The notes beneath the pieces were generated by a model that ran no database searches, was not told the origin of the DNA, and saw only the letters and a list, made by a program, of their open reading frames with translations. Made by a program: the position numbers and the translations under genes. A stretch of DNA of 64,000 bases from Chloroflexota bacterium. Lineage in GTDB: Bacteria; Chloroflexota; UBA11872; UBA12225. Location: contig JAUJOR010000006.1 of the NCBI GenBank assembly GCA_030447525.1, forward strand, positions 224,085 to 288,084, in the 5' to 3' direction. This document shows positions 36,146 to 48,616 of this stretch, piece by piece; position 1 is the first letter of the stretch, and each line of letters starts with the position of its first letter.

Positions 36146-37660
36146 CCAATACCAGTAACTTAGCGCACGCCAGGTAGGCTTCCGGGCGACGGAGTTCGTC
36201 GTCAGGAGGACGCCATGGCGCTGCGGGGGTGGTCGTGGGACGCGGTAGCGGGGCCGGCCGGCACGGGGAATCGGCCGCTGCTGGAGGCCCTGGAGGCGGC
36301 GCTGCCGGACGCCGCCGTCGAGGGCACCATCGAGGCGACCGGGGCGCGGGAGCGGCGGCGCCGGGTGCTGCCGACGCACCTGGTCGTGACGCTGGTGGTG
36401 GCGATGGGCCTGTGGGCCGCCGAGTCCATGCGCCACGCCCTGGCGGCGGTGGTGGAGGGCTGGCACGAGACGCGCACGCGACGGGCCACGGCGCTGGGGG
36501 CGCCAGCCGCGGGCGCCGGACCCCGGTGGCACCTGCCGAGCACGGCGGCCATCGTGCGGGCGCGTCAGCGGGTGGGGGTGCGGCTGTTCCGCGAGCTGTT
36601 CCACGCCGTCGCCGGGCCCAGCGCCACGCCCGCGACGCCCGGCGCCTTCCTGGGCGGACTGCGCCTGCTGGCCGTCGACGGCACGACCCTGGACGTGGCG
36701 GACACCCCGGAGAACGTGCGGGCATTCGGCCGGCCGACGACCCACCGCGGGCCGGGGGCCTTCCCGCAGCTGCGGGCGGTGGCGCTCATCGAGACGGGCA
36801 CCCATGCCCTGTGCGACGTCGTCCTGCGCCCGTTCCGCGGCGGCGAGGCGCCGGCGGCGCGCCACCTACTGCGGGCGGTCGGCCCGGGGATGCTCCTGCT
36901 GTGGGACCGGGGCTTCGACGGCTACGAGATGGTGCGCCGGACCCAGGCGCGGGGGGCGGCCTTCCTCGGCCGCACGAAGGCCACCATCGTCCTGCCACCC
37001 ACGGCGGTGCTGCCCGACGGCTCGTACCTCTCGGCCATCTATCCCTCCACCAAGGCGCGGCGGCACCACCGGGACGGGCTCGTCGTGCGCGTGGTGGAGT
37101 ACGCGCTGGATACCCCCACCGGGCCGGGCACGGAGCGTTATCGGCTCCTGACGTCCCGGCTCGACCCGACGGCCTTCCCCGCGCAGACCCTGGCGGCGAC
37201 GTACCACGAGCGGTGGGAGATCGAGACCGCCCTTGATGAGCTCAAGGTCCACCAGTGGGCGCACCCCCGCCCCCTGCGCAGCCGCCACCCCCGCGAGGTC
37301 GTCCAGGAGGTCTACGGCCTGCTGCTGGCCCACCTGGCCATCCGCACCCTGATGTACCACGCCGCGCTCCGGGACGGGGTCGACCCCAACCGGCTGAGCT
37401 TCACCGGCGCCCGGCGCGGGGTGCGCCGGGCCATCCCCCGCGCCCAGCGCACCCCGCCCAAGGGGCGCCCCCTTTTTGCGACCGGCTCCTGACCGAGCTG
37501 GCCGCCGAGCGCCTCCCGCCCCGCCGGCCCCGCCAGAACCCCCGCGTCAGGTCCGCCGCAAGATGAGCAACTTCCCCCTCAAGCGTCCGCCACCGGCTGC
37601 GCCGCCCGCCGCCGCGCCCGACGCCGTGCGTGTCCTGTCACCTTAAGTTACTGGTATTGG
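36146..37660 (+). mobile_element. IS4-type insertion sequence
   Basis: Inverted ends ccaataccagtaactta (36,146-36,162) and the perfect complement at 37,644-37,660 enclose 1,515 bp with one transposase gene. The flanks cctaggg and ggctagcc are similar but are not a clear target duplication. It lies between the ABC transporter and the lipoprotein gene. Confidence 0.8.
36215..37492 (+). CDS. IS4-family transposase (C-terminal frameshift)
   Basis: ATG 36,215 follows AGGAGG by five bases. The 425-residue transposase has an RNase-H-like DDE domain: LLAVDGTTLDVADTPENVRA (first Asp), LLWDRGFDGYEMVRR (second Asp), and YHERWEIETALDELKVHQWA, the Y-x-x-R-x-x-x-E-x-x-x-x-x-x-K signature of IS4. After residue ~415 it ends in RPLFATGS. 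In the next frame the sequence continues as FCDRLLTELAAERLPPRRPR and SAARKMSNFPLKRPP, the usual end of such transposases. A one-base change in the gccccctttttgc run near 37,470 therefore truncates it by ~45 residues; activity is uncertain. Confidence 0.8.
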   Translation: MALRGWSWDAVAGPAGTGNRPLLEALEAALPDAAVEGTIEATGARERRRRVLPTHLVVTLVVAMGLWAAESMRHALAAVVEGWHETRTRRATALGAPAAGAGPRWHLPSTAAIVRARQRVGVRLFRELFHAVAGPSATPATPGAFLGGLRLLAVDGTTLDVADTPENVRAFGRPTTHRGPGAFPQLRAVALIETGTHALCDVVLRPFRGGEAPAARHLLRAVGPGMLLLWDRGFDGYEMVRRTQARGAAFLGRTKATIVLPPTAVLPDGSYLSAIYPSTKARRHHRDGLVVRVVEYALDTPTGPGTERYRLLTSRLDPTAFPAQTLAATYHERWEIETALDELKVHQWAHPRPLRSRHPREVVQEVYGLLLAHLAIRTLMYHAALRDGVDPNRLSFTGARRGVRRAIPRAQRTPPKGRPLFATGS

Positions 37661-37931
37661 GGCTAGCCGACGCCCTTTCCGGGTGCAGCCGAGATACGCG
37701 CCAAGATAGGAATTAGCCGAGTACCTGGGGGCGTGGTCGAGGGATGCGCCTGGCGGAGCCACTGCGACCTGGCGCGGTGGGAGACGCAGCACAGGCTGGT
37801 GCCTTAGAGGACTGCCACTACAGCAGCGTGGCGGACGCCTCCCACTCGCCGCTCTCCGCCGCCTGACGATTGGGCGCGCCCAACCCGGTATGCTTCCTTT
37901 GGTGGCCCGCACGGGCCCGGGAGGTCGACCG

Positions 37932-38474
37932 ATGCGGAGCGCTTCAAACGGCGCGGCGCGTGGGCGGGTCCCTCGGCCGGGTCGCGCGGCGGGGTGGGTC
38001 GTCCTCGCCGTCGCCATCACCGCCGCCTGCGGGAGGGCGGACGCGCCGGCCCCGGCGCCCCTCGCTCACGGGACCGGGTCGGGCGTGGCGGACACGGCCG
38101 GCGCCCCCGGACGCAGGCCGGGGGACGCTCCCCTGTCCGCGGTTCCCGACGAGCCGCTGCGGACGCCGCCGGCGACGCCGGTGTCCGTGCGGTACCTGGT
38201 GGAGCACCGCTCCGCGCTGGACGGCGCGACCGTGCGCCTCGTGGGGGTGGTGGTCGCCACCCAGCCGGCCGGCCCGTGCAGCCGGTCGGAGAACTGCCCG
38301 CCGCCGCGGCTCATCGTGGCGGACGCGGCCGCCGCGGGGCGGGACCCGCGCTACGACGTGCGCGTCTGGCTGCCGCCGGCGTGGGACGGGCGGTATCACC
38401 CCGGGGAGCGCGTGGAGCTGCCGGTGGAGGTCACCGCCACCCCGGTGGCGGTGACCCTGACTGTCCGCGACTGA
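37932..38474 (+). CDS. Putative lipoprotein
   Basis: The ATG at 37,932 is preceded by GGGAGGTCGACCG. The 180-residue protein has a lipoprotein-type signal (GWVVLAVAITAACGRADAPA, with the lipobox Cys after ITAA), then a Pro/Ala-rich linker of ~50 residues. A compact beta-rich domain follows, with VSVRYLVEHRSALDGATVRL, VGVVVATQPAGPC and ERVELPVEVTATPVAVTLTV; this pattern fits an OB-fold. Three Cys near PCSRSENCPPP may form a disulfide. Function unknown; it faces the convergent replication module. Confidence 0.6.
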   Translation: MRSASNGAARGRVPRPGRAAGWVVLAVAITAACGRADAPAPAPLAHGTGSGVADTAGAPGRRPGDAPLSAVPDEPLRTPPATPVSVRYLVEHRSALDGATVRLVGVVVATQPAGPCSRSENCPPPRLIVADAAAAGRDPRYDVRVWLPPAWDGRYHPGERVELPVEVTATPVAVTLTVRD

Positions 38475-38597
38475 CCCGCACCAGCGCGCGAGGGAGCAAA
38501 GCGGGCCATCGCTGGCGCCCTCACCCGACCATCCCCGGCGCCGACGGGGCCTGGAGGAGTTCGGTGAGCAACTCCACCGGGCAGGCGGCGGCGTTGT

Positions 38598-39602
38598 TCA
38601 CGTGGGTCCTCCTTCACGTGTGGGGCCAGACACGTGTTCCGGCCAGCCGTCGCGGCCCGCGGCATCCCGCCGCCGGAAGACGTCGACCACGCCCCGCACC
38701 TCCGCCACGCCCCAGATCGCGGCCACGTCCCCGATGTCCTTGGCCCCCCCGACGTTCGGCACCCGCCAGCGGGTGCCGCGGAGTGCCCCGAGGGACTCCA
38801 GCGTCGTGCGGAGCTCCCCGGCGGCGCGGTCGCCCTCGGCATCAGCGTCGAGGGCCACGGCCACCCGCCGCCTGAACGTCCGGCGGGTCAACCACACCGG
38901 CAGGCGCGTCCCCACCAGGGCCACCGCCGGCACCCCAGCGTCGTGCAGCGCCAGGGCATCGCACGGCCCCTCCACCAGCACCAGGGGATCCGCCTCCCAC
39001 GCCCCGAGCGTGGCGAAGGCTCCCAGGACGCGGTCGCCGATCGTGCGCGTCTTCCCCGCACCGGCGGCGTCGGGGGTCAGGTAGCGCGCGTTCGCCGCGA
39101 CCAAGCCGCCGGCGGGATCGTGCAGCGGGAAGACGACGGCGGGGCGCCCCATCCAGTCGGCGGCGAAGCGCACCCCGCAGGCCGCGGCGACCTCCACGGG
39201 AAGGCCCCGGCCGGCGAGGTAGGCCGCGCCCGGAGTGCCCGCCAGCTCGGCCGTGGCGGCCCACAACGGGGCGAGCTGCGGGGCGCTCGCAGCGCGCCCG
39301 CGGACCCGCTCCGGGGCCAGCCGGAAGGGCCGCAGCGCCCGCTCGCGGCGCGCCTCTCGCGCCGGCCGCCACCGCTCGACCACCCGCCCGGCCCCGCCGC
39401 AGCGGAAGCACGTCCAGTCGCCGGTGTCCGTGTTGACGCTCAGCGACTGGTGCGCCCGGTCGCGGGGCTTGTCCCGGCAGGCGTCCAAGGGGCAGCAGAA
39501 CCGGCGCTCCGGCCCGCCGCCGGAGGGGCGGGTATCGAAGGACTCCAAGTCGGCCAGCGCGAGGGCGGACGTTCTGGATCCAAGTCTGGAGTCGGTAGGC
39601 AT
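38598..39602 (-). CDS. Plasmid/phage-type DNA primase (zinc finger + Toprim)
   Basis: The ATG at 39,602 overlaps the helicase stop as ATGA. The 334-residue protein starts with a CHC2-like zinc finger (RRFCCPLDACRDK and DTGDWTCFRCGGAGRVVERW; four Cys). A Toprim domain follows: GRPAVVFPLHDPAGGLVAAN, VLVEGPCDALALHDAGVPAV (the Glu-Gly-x-x-D acidic site) and RRVAVALDADAEGDRAAGEL (D-x-D). Such short primases accompany replicative helicases in plasmids and phages and synthesise RNA primers. The last ~20 residues after VDVFRRRD are unconserved. It is part of a three-gene minus-strand replication module. Confidence 0.75.
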   Translation of the reverse strand: MPTDSRLGSRTSALALADLESFDTRPSGGGPERRFCCPLDACRDKPRDRAHQSLSVNTDTGDWTCFRCGGAGRVVERWRPAREARRERALRPFRLAPERVRGRAASAPQLAPLWAATAELAGTPGAAYLAGRGLPVEVAAACGVRFAADWMGRPAVVFPLHDPAGGLVAANARYLTPDAAGAGKTRTIGDRVLGAFATLGAWEADPLVLVEGPCDALALHDAGVPAVALVGTRLPVWLTRRTFRRRVAVALDADAEGDRAAGELRTTLESLGALRGTRWRVPNVGGAKDIGDVAAIWGVAEVRGVVDVFRRRDAAGRDGWPEHVSGPTREGGPT

Positions 39603-40552
39603 CACGCCGTCCCCAGGTCCGTGAAGCGCTGCAGGGCGCCGGCGAAGGCGAGGCGGAGTCGCTTGCCCGCTGCGCCGTTGCGGTTCTTCGCGACGTGGAG
39701 CACCACCGGCGTCTCGCCCACCGGCGGGGGCGTACCCCCCTTCTCGTCGACGCTCAGACCGAGCACGCTCTCGCCGGTGTACTCGAACCTGCGGCTGCCG
39801 GCGCTGGCGTTGAGCCCGCCCCCCGTCATGCTCGCCCGGTTGCGCTCGGCGATCCCCAGCACGGGGCAGCCGAGCTGCCCGGCCAGCGCCCGCAGGGCGC
39901 CGATGGCGGCGTTGAGGCGGTCGTACTCCGGCAGATCGACCCCGCTGGCCTCGCTCCAGCTGTGGACGGAGTCCACGACGACGAGGACGTGCCGGCCGTC
40001 GCCCCGCACGGCGACGGCCGCCTCGCGCAGCCAGTCGGGAGCGGCGAAGGCATCGCAAGCGTCCGCGAGGGCGAGGCCGGGGACGCTCTGGATCGCCTGA
40101 CGGGCCTTCGCCAGCGAGTCCGCTGGGGTCAGCTCCCCGCTCTTGAGCCGGCCCAGGTACGTGCCCGTCACCCGGGCGGTGATCCGGCGCAGCAGCTCCA
40201 GCGGGCGCATCTCGGCCGTGACGTAGAGGCACGGGACGCCGCACGTCCCGGCCATCTGCAGCGCGAGGGCTGTCTTCCCCGCGCCGGGGCCGCCGTGGAC
40301 GATGTGCAGGCCCGGGTGGAGCACGCCGCCGAGGGCCTCGTCGAGCGAGGCGAGGCCGGAGACGGGGCCGCGGGCCACGCCCTTGGTCCGGGCGTCGAAG
40401 GCGGCCTGGGCCTCGGACTCCCACGCGCCGAGGAGCTGGCCGAGCGGAAGGAGCCGGGGCGCCGGCGCCGCATCGGTCTCGGGGGCACTAGGGGGCCGGC
40501 GCTCCGAGAGGGCGCCGTTGCCGGCGGTGGTGCGGTGCGGGCGTTCGGTCAC
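39602..40552 (-). CDS. RecA-fold replicative helicase (DnaB/RepA-like)
   Basis: GTG 40,552 is preceded by GGAGGAAGCC. The 316-residue ATPase has Walker A in GLHIVHGGPGAGKTALALQM, a DnaB-like segment PCLYVTAEMRPLELLRRITA, Walker B in VLVVVDSVHSWSEASG, and NRNGAAGKRLRLAFAGALQR at the C-terminus. This matches the KNRxGxxG arginine/beta-hairpin segment of DnaB- and KaiC-like helicases. The N-terminal primase-interaction domain of DnaB is absent, as in RepA/gp4-like plasmid or phage helicases. It overlaps the primase gene, so the pair probably forms the primosome of an integrated replicon. Confidence 0.75.
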   Translation of the reverse strand: MTERPHRTTAGNGALSERRPPSAPETDAAPAPRLLPLGQLLGAWESEAQAAFDARTKGVARGPVSGLASLDEALGGVLHPGLHIVHGGPGAGKTALALQMAGTCGVPCLYVTAEMRPLELLRRITARVTGTYLGRLKSGELTPADSLAKARQAIQSVPGLALADACDAFAAPDWLREAAVAVRGDGRHVLVVVDSVHSWSEASGVDLPEYDRLNAAIGALRALAGQLGCPVLGIAERNRASMTGGGLNASAGSRRFEYTGESVLGLSVDEKGGTPPPVGETPVVLHVAKNRNGAAGKRLRLAFAGALQRFTDLGTA

Positions 40553-40832
40553 GGCTTCCTCCGCTGGCAGATGCTTGGCGAGTTACCCGTCAGAGGTAGC
40601 GACTGCCTCTGTGTGCTTCACCGTAGGGCAGGCGGGCGACGGGCCGGTAGGCCCCGTCGCCCCCGTAGGTCTAGCAGGACCAGTAGAGGGGGTTTTTCCA
40701 GAGAAGAATTGCACGCGGCCCGGTGGGATTTTGCACGCGAGCTGGGGGGGTGCAACGCATGTGTCCCCCCACCTCGCGTGCAGTCCTGTAGCGTCCCGCC
40801 GCGTCCCGTCCTGTCCGGCCGCGTCCCCCCGG
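40553..40832. other. Intergenic region with large hairpins and GCACGCG motifs (origin candidate)
   Basis: The 280-bp gap between the initiator-like gene and the helicase holds two strong hairpins (40,634-40,662 and 40,732-40,782), three copies of a TGCACGCG/TGCAACGC-type motif (40,709-40,757) and a run of gcgtccc repeats (40,790-40,828). This density of structure in the middle of a replication module suggests an origin or a copy-control region. No T tracts follow the hairpins, which argues against plain terminators. Confidence 0.4.
40732..40782. repeat. Long inverted repeat in replication module
   Basis: tgcacgcgagctgggggg pairs with ccccccacctcgcgtgca: 18-base arms with a single mismatch and a ~15-base loop. 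It lies downstream of the initiator-like gene and upstream of the helicase gene. Confidence 0.7.
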
Positions 40833-42008
40833 TCACCCCTGGAGCCGGGCCAGGCTCCCTGGACTCCCCGAGCCGGGCAGGCGGTCCCGCACCGCGTCCG
40901 GCGGGAGGAGGCGCCACCGGCCGTCCAGCAGCTTGGGCACCCACCGCTTCGGCGGCTCGTCCGCCGGCGGGCGCCAGTCGGGGAAGTCGAGGGCCTCGCA
41001 GACGGCCAGCACGCCGTCCTCGCAGAGGCCCGTGAGCGCCCTGACGACCTGGGGGAAGAAGCGCTGTGGGTTCCGGGCCGGCACCTCGATCTTGGCGCCC
41101 TCCAGGAGGGTGCTCAGCTTCCAGGGCTGGTCCCACGTCCCGGCCCGGGCCCGGATGCGCCACTGGAAGGCCAGGTAGATCCCCAGGCGCATCTTCAGCC
41201 GGTCGCTGTAGGGGTGGTAGCGCATGATTTGGCGGAGCACGCTGGTCGTCCAGTGCGTGCCCTCGCCGAGGTAGTGCTTCGCCCAGGGTCCGGGGCGGAC
41301 GCGAAAGGCGTAGGGCAGCTCCGTGCCCCACAGGTCGACGGTGCTCTCGATGCTCACCTCGATCAGCGGGTCGTCGACGGCGATGGCCACCTTCTCGCGC
41401 TTGCCGCGCTTGTTGACCTCCCAGACCTCGTCCCGGGAGCGCACCCACAGGTTGCGCAGGAAGAGGATGTCATGCTTCGCCTCCTCCTTCTGCTCCAGGC
41501 GGTACCCGCCCTTGTGGTGCTTCTTGGTCCCGCGGAAGGCGAGGACGTCCTCGACGTGGAGGCGGGCCGGCTCGAGCTGCGCGGCGCCGGCGCCGGCCGT
41601 GGCGAACCACTTGCCGAGACAGATGATGAAGGCGCTGACCTTGTCGTCGTCCAGGTCGAGGACGAGCTTCGAGGCCGCGGCGATGGTCTCCGGGCTCGGC
41701 GTGCGGCCGCTGGCCGGCGGGGCGGCGTACACCTGCACGCCGCTGGCGTCGGTGAAGTACGGGAGGCCGTCCGCCGGCCGCTGCCACTCGTGGGGGGCCC
41801 ACATGCCCCGGATCGTCGCCTGGGTGTGCTGGTCGGACAGCAGGGTGACGGCGGGCGGGGCGAACTCGGCCGGACGCTCCCTGCCCGGCCGCGCCTGCCC
41901 CGCGGTCGGAGGGAGGAGGACGGTGGACGTCCGGTGCCCCGCCCGGCGCCACGCCACGAGGGCGGCCTGCAGCTCCTGGAACAGGTCGTCGGTCAGCGCG
42001 GTGACCAC
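40833..42008 (-). CDS. Replication-initiator-like protein, 5' end at IS junction
   Basis: The frame gives 391 residues from GTG 42,008, which lies almost at the junction with an ISL3 fragment; the frame stays open into the IS, so the true N-terminus may be lost. The protein is rich in segments seen in plasmid initiators: AKHDILFLRNLWVRSRDEVW, RQIMRYHPYSDRLKMRLGIY, LAFQWRIRARAGTWDQPWKL and FFPQVVRALTGLCEDGVLAV, consistent with winged-helix units. No catalytic motif is seen. Together with the helicase and primase it makes a complete theta-type replication set. The family is assigned from context and general character, not from a strong motif. Confidence 0.5.
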   Translation of the reverse strand: MVTALTDDLFQELQAALVAWRRAGHRTSTVLLPPTAGQARPGRERPAEFAPPAVTLLSDQHTQATIRGMWAPHEWQRPADGLPYFTDASGVQVYAAPPASGRTPSPETIAAASKLVLDLDDDKVSAFIICLGKWFATAGAGAAQLEPARLHVEDVLAFRGTKKHHKGGYRLEQKEEAKHDILFLRNLWVRSRDEVWEVNKRGKREKVAIAVDDPLIEVSIESTVDLWGTELPYAFRVRPGPWAKHYLGEGTHWTTSVLRQIMRYHPYSDRLKMRLGIYLAFQWRIRARAGTWDQPWKLSTLLEGAKIEVPARNPQRFFPQVVRALTGLCEDGVLAVCEALDFPDWRPPADEPPKRWVPKLLDGRWRLLPPDAVRDRLPGSGSPGSLARLQG

Positions 42009-42019
42009 CCGACCGATCC

Positions 42020-42360
42020 TGGTTCGTCCGAAGAAGAACTCGCCGTGCCCGGCCAGCGGGCCGACCAGCTCGCCCAAGTCCAAGCCCTGGCCAGCGGCTT
42101 CCACGATCTGGTGCGTGAGCACGATGTGGCCGCGCTCGCGCGTTGGCTGGAGCGAGCTGACCAGAGCGAGATCCCGGAGCTCAAGGGTTTCGCCGACGGG
42201 CTCCGCGCCGATCGAGCCGCCGTGGAAGCCGGCCTCACCCTGCCCTGGAGCCAGGGGCAAGTGGAAGGTCAGGTGAACCGGCTCAAGATGCTCAAACGGG
42301 CCGGGTACGGGCGGTCGCATCTCGATCTGCTCCGACTGCGTCTGCTCCGAGCCGTCTAAC
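42020..42360 (+). pseudogene. ISL3-family transposase C-terminal fragment
   Basis: HDVAALARWLERADQSEIPE, then LKGFADGLRADRAAVEAGLT, then WSQGQVEGQVNRLKMLKRAG and LDLLRLRLLRAV form the last ~95 residues of an ISL3 transposase, including the conserved S-x-G-x-x-E-G-x-x-N-x-x-K. The E of the DDE triad lies here; the rest is missing. It runs antisense into the 5' end of the initiator-like gene at about 42,010-42,020. Confidence 0.75.
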
Positions 42361-42411
42361 GAGGCGGGATACGGCCACACCAGGAATGCCGGAGAGCCCA
42401 TACCGACTTGT

Positions 42412-42451
42412 CAAACGCCCCCGGGCCGGTCGACCGGCCCGGGGGCGTTTG
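42412..42451. terminator. 40-bp perfect palindrome, probable bidirectional terminator
   Basis: From caaacgcccccgggccggtc to its exact complement: 20-base arms, no loop, GGTCGACC at the centre. It starts about 50 bp after the transposase stop. The AAAC/GTTT ends would give short T runs in both directions, so a bidirectional terminator is the simplest reading. The unbroken symmetry is unusual. Confidence 0.6.
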
Positions 42452-42821
42452 GCGGTCCGCCGCATCAGCCTCCCGCCTCCACATCAGCCGCAGCACCCAG
42501 CAATGTCGCGAACTCCGCCGGAGGGGCGCGGTCGAGTCGTCCCCCGCGGCCGAGGACACCGACCCGAGCACCGGGACGCCCTCGACTGTCCCGGATGCCA
42601 GCCCCACCAGACCGCCCGCTGACTCGGGGCGCCGACGCCTTAGCGTACAGATTTCCCGGAATGTGCAAGTGACCCGAATTCCACAGGGCGGGCATCACGT
42701 CCGCCGGCTCACCCTCGTTAGCACCCATGGACGGGCATCGACGCACCAGGCGGGGCCTGAACGTTCACCACGGTCCCGAGTCGGGGCCGGGACGCCGTCT
42801 GGCGCCGACCGAGGGAAGGAT
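42452..42821. other. Leader region of the signalling operon, no gene seen
   Basis: About 370 bases between the palindrome and the PstS-like gene. Open frames here have no domain and no initiation signal. A promoter is expected, but none could be chosen with confidence. Confidence 0.3.
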
Positions 42822-43704
42822 ATGGACGACATGCATCCCGGGACAACACGCTTTCGGGTGACGCTGGGGCGTCGTGGTGTATGGCCGCTGCTTGGGCTGC
42901 CGCTGGCGCTCGCCGGCTGCGCGTCGATGGGGCGTCCAGCCCCGGCTGTCTCCACGACGTCGCCGGAGGCCCCAGTGCGCATCTCCGGCTCCGGCACTGC
43001 CCTGCCGTTGGTGCAGGAAGTGGCCCGCGCCTACGATACACAACGCGGCGCGCCGACGATCCGGTTCGAGCCCGGCACCAACACCGGCGGGGCGATCCGA
43101 GGGCTGTTGCAGGGGACGATGGACGTCGCCGTGGCGAACCGCCCGCTCTCGGATGCCGAGGCACGAGAAGACCTGCTCGTCCGGCCGTTCGCGCGCGACG
43201 CGATGGCCTTCGCGGTCACCCAGCCGAATCCCCTCCAGGGGCTCTCCACCGCGCAACTACAGGAGGTCTATGGGGGAGCGGTGACTGATTGGGAGCAGCT
43301 GGGCGGGCCATCCGGACGGATCGCCGTCCTCGACCGGGACGCGGACGAGTCGGCGCGCAAGGAGGTGCTCCTCCCGTTCATGGCCGGGCGCCCCATTGGG
43401 GCGCGCACGATCGTCCTGCCGCTGGCCGCGGAGATGGTGCGGGCCCTGGAGGGGACGCCCCACGCCCTGGGCTACTCGCCCGTGGGGCTGCTGCGCGTGC
43501 TGCGGGCCCAGAACCTCCAGGTCCTGGCCCTGGATGGGGTGACGCCCGGGCCCCAGGCGCTCGCGGCGGGGACGTACCCCTGGTTCTTGACCTACACGCT
43601 GGTCACCCGCGCGGACGCGCCCGTGGCGGTGCGCCGCTTTGTGGAGTTCGTGCTTGGGTCGACCGGGCGGCGGACGCTGGAGGCCCTCGGCGTGGCCGCG
43701 CTCA

Positions 43705-43712
<8 letters not shown>
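42822..43712 (+). CDS. PstS-like substrate-binding lipoprotein
   Basis: ATG 42,822 is preceded by GGGAAGGAT. The 296-residue protein has a lipoprotein signal ([20 protein letters not shown], lipobox LAGC) and a periplasmic-binding fold of the PBP-like phosphate-binding family. Key segments are [80 protein letters not shown] and [20 protein letters not shown]. The G-S-G-T-x-x-x-P phosphate loop is conserved. No pst transporter genes follow; instead it overlaps a hybrid histidine kinase gene by eight bases, so the protein is likely the ligand-binding partner of that sensor. Confidence 0.8.
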
Positions 43713-47391
<3,679 letters not shown>

Positions 47392-47392
47392 G

Positions 47393-48601
47393 ATGCAGGT
47401 CTTGATCGCCGAGGACGACGCCGTCTCGCGGCTGGTCCTCCAGCGCGCCCTGGAGAAGCTCGGCCACGCCTGCCTGGTGGCATGCGACGGCACGGAGGCC
47501 TGGGAGCTGTTCCAGCACACTGAGGTCGACGTTGTCATCAGCGACTGGATGATGCCCGGGCTGGACGGGATCGACCTCTGCCGGCGGGTGCGCGCGAGTC
47601 CCCGCGCCCTCTACCCGTACTTCGTGCTCTTGACGGCGCTGGCCGACCGGGAGCACCTGCTGGCCGGGCTGGAGGCCGGCGCCGACGACTACCTCACCAA
47701 GCCCCTCGACCGGGCCGAGCTCCAGGTGCGGTTGACTGCGGCCGCCCGCGTCACCTCGCTCTACCGCCAGCTCAACGAGCAACACCGGCGGCACGAGGCG
47801 GAGCTGGCGCGGGCGGGACAGGTGCAGGCCGATCTGCTGCCGCGGGACACGCCGGCGCTGCCCGGCTTCGACCTGGCCGGCCGCTGCATCCCCGCCCAGG
47901 AGGCGGGCGGGGACTACTACAGCTGGCAAGAGCCGGTGCCCGGCGTCCTCACCCTGACCGTCGGCGACGTGATGGGCAAGGGCATGGCCGCGGCCCTACT
48001 GATGGCCACGGTGCGGGCGGCGGTGCGCGCGGCCGCGCACCACGCTTCCCCGGCCGCCGCCCTGGACGTGGCCGCCCGAGCGCTAGTAACTGACCTGGAG
48101 CGGTCCGGCAGCTTCGTGACCCTCTTCCACGCTCAGCTTGACGTGGTCGCGCGACGGCTGACGTACGTCGACGCCGGGCACGGGCATGTCTTTGTCCGCC
48201 GCGCCGACGGCACGCCGGTGGGGCTGGAGCCACGAGGGCTCCCGCTAGGCGTCTCGTTCGGCGAGCCTTACGGCGAGGGCACGCTCGCCCTGGTACCGGG
48301 CGACGCCTTGGTCGTCTACAGCGACGGGTTGATCGACGCCCGGCCGGACGTCACGCTGGACCCGCCGACGATCGCCGCGCGGCTGGCGGGGGCCCAGAGC
48401 GCCCAGGCCATGGTCGACCGGTTGGTCGAGCTGGCCGCGCTGACCGGCCCGCCGCCGGACGACCTCACGGTGGTCGTGCTCCGTTGCCGAATGAATGAAC
48501 GCTCGTTACAGGCAGGCCAGAGGCGCGCCAGCGACGCGCATCACCGCTCCCCCTTTGTGCCGGGCCAGACCCGCATGAATGGCCGCCCTGGCGGCTCGTA
48601 G
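47393..48601 (+). CDS. Response regulator with PP2C (SpoIIE/RsbU-type) phosphatase output
   Basis: ATG 47,393 lies one base after the kinase stop and has AAGGAG upstream. The 402-residue protein has an N-terminal receiver (VLIAEDDAVSRLVLQRALEK; phospho-Asp in DVVISDWMMPGLDGIDLCRR; Lys in DDYLTKPLDRAEL). A short coiled-coil (RQLNEQHRRHEAELARAGQV) and a PPM serine phosphatase domain (ADLLPRDTPALPGFDLAGRC, GGDYYSW, VGDVMGKGMAAALLMATVRA, YVDAGHGHVFVRR, VYSDGLIDARPD) follow. Metal-binding Asp residues in GGDYY, GDVMGKG and SDGL are present. Such proteins usually dephosphorylate anti-anti-sigma factors; the partner is not in the window. The signalling line is PstS-like protein, kinase, then phosphatase. 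Confidence 0.88.
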   Translation: MQVLIAEDDAVSRLVLQRALEKLGHACLVACDGTEAWELFQHTEVDVVISDWMMPGLDGIDLCRRVRASPRALYPYFVLLTALADREHLLAGLEAGADDYLTKPLDRAELQVRLTAAARVTSLYRQLNEQHRRHEAELARAGQVQADLLPRDTPALPGFDLAGRCIPAQEAGGDYYSWQEPVPGVLTLTVGDVMGKGMAAALLMATVRAAVRAAAHHASPAAALDVAARALVTDLERSGSFVTLFHAQLDVVARRLTYVDAGHGHVFVRRADGTPVGLEPRGLPLGVSFGEPYGEGTLALVPGDALVVYSDGLIDARPDVTLDPPTIAARLAGAQSAQAMVDRLVELAALTGPPPDDLTVVVLRCRMNERSLQAGQRRASDAHHRSPFVPGQTRMNGRPGGS

Positions 48602-48616
48602 GGTGCGTCCGCGTCG

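Noticed and set aside
40634..40662. GC hairpin as intrinsic terminator of the initiator-like gene
   Set aside because: No T tract follows on either strand, so it is listed only as part of the structured intergenic region.
40302..42359. 685-codon plus-strand open frame over the replication module
   Set aside because: Only its last ~95 codons (ISL3 transposase end) are meaningful; the rest is antisense to the helicase and initiator-like genes.
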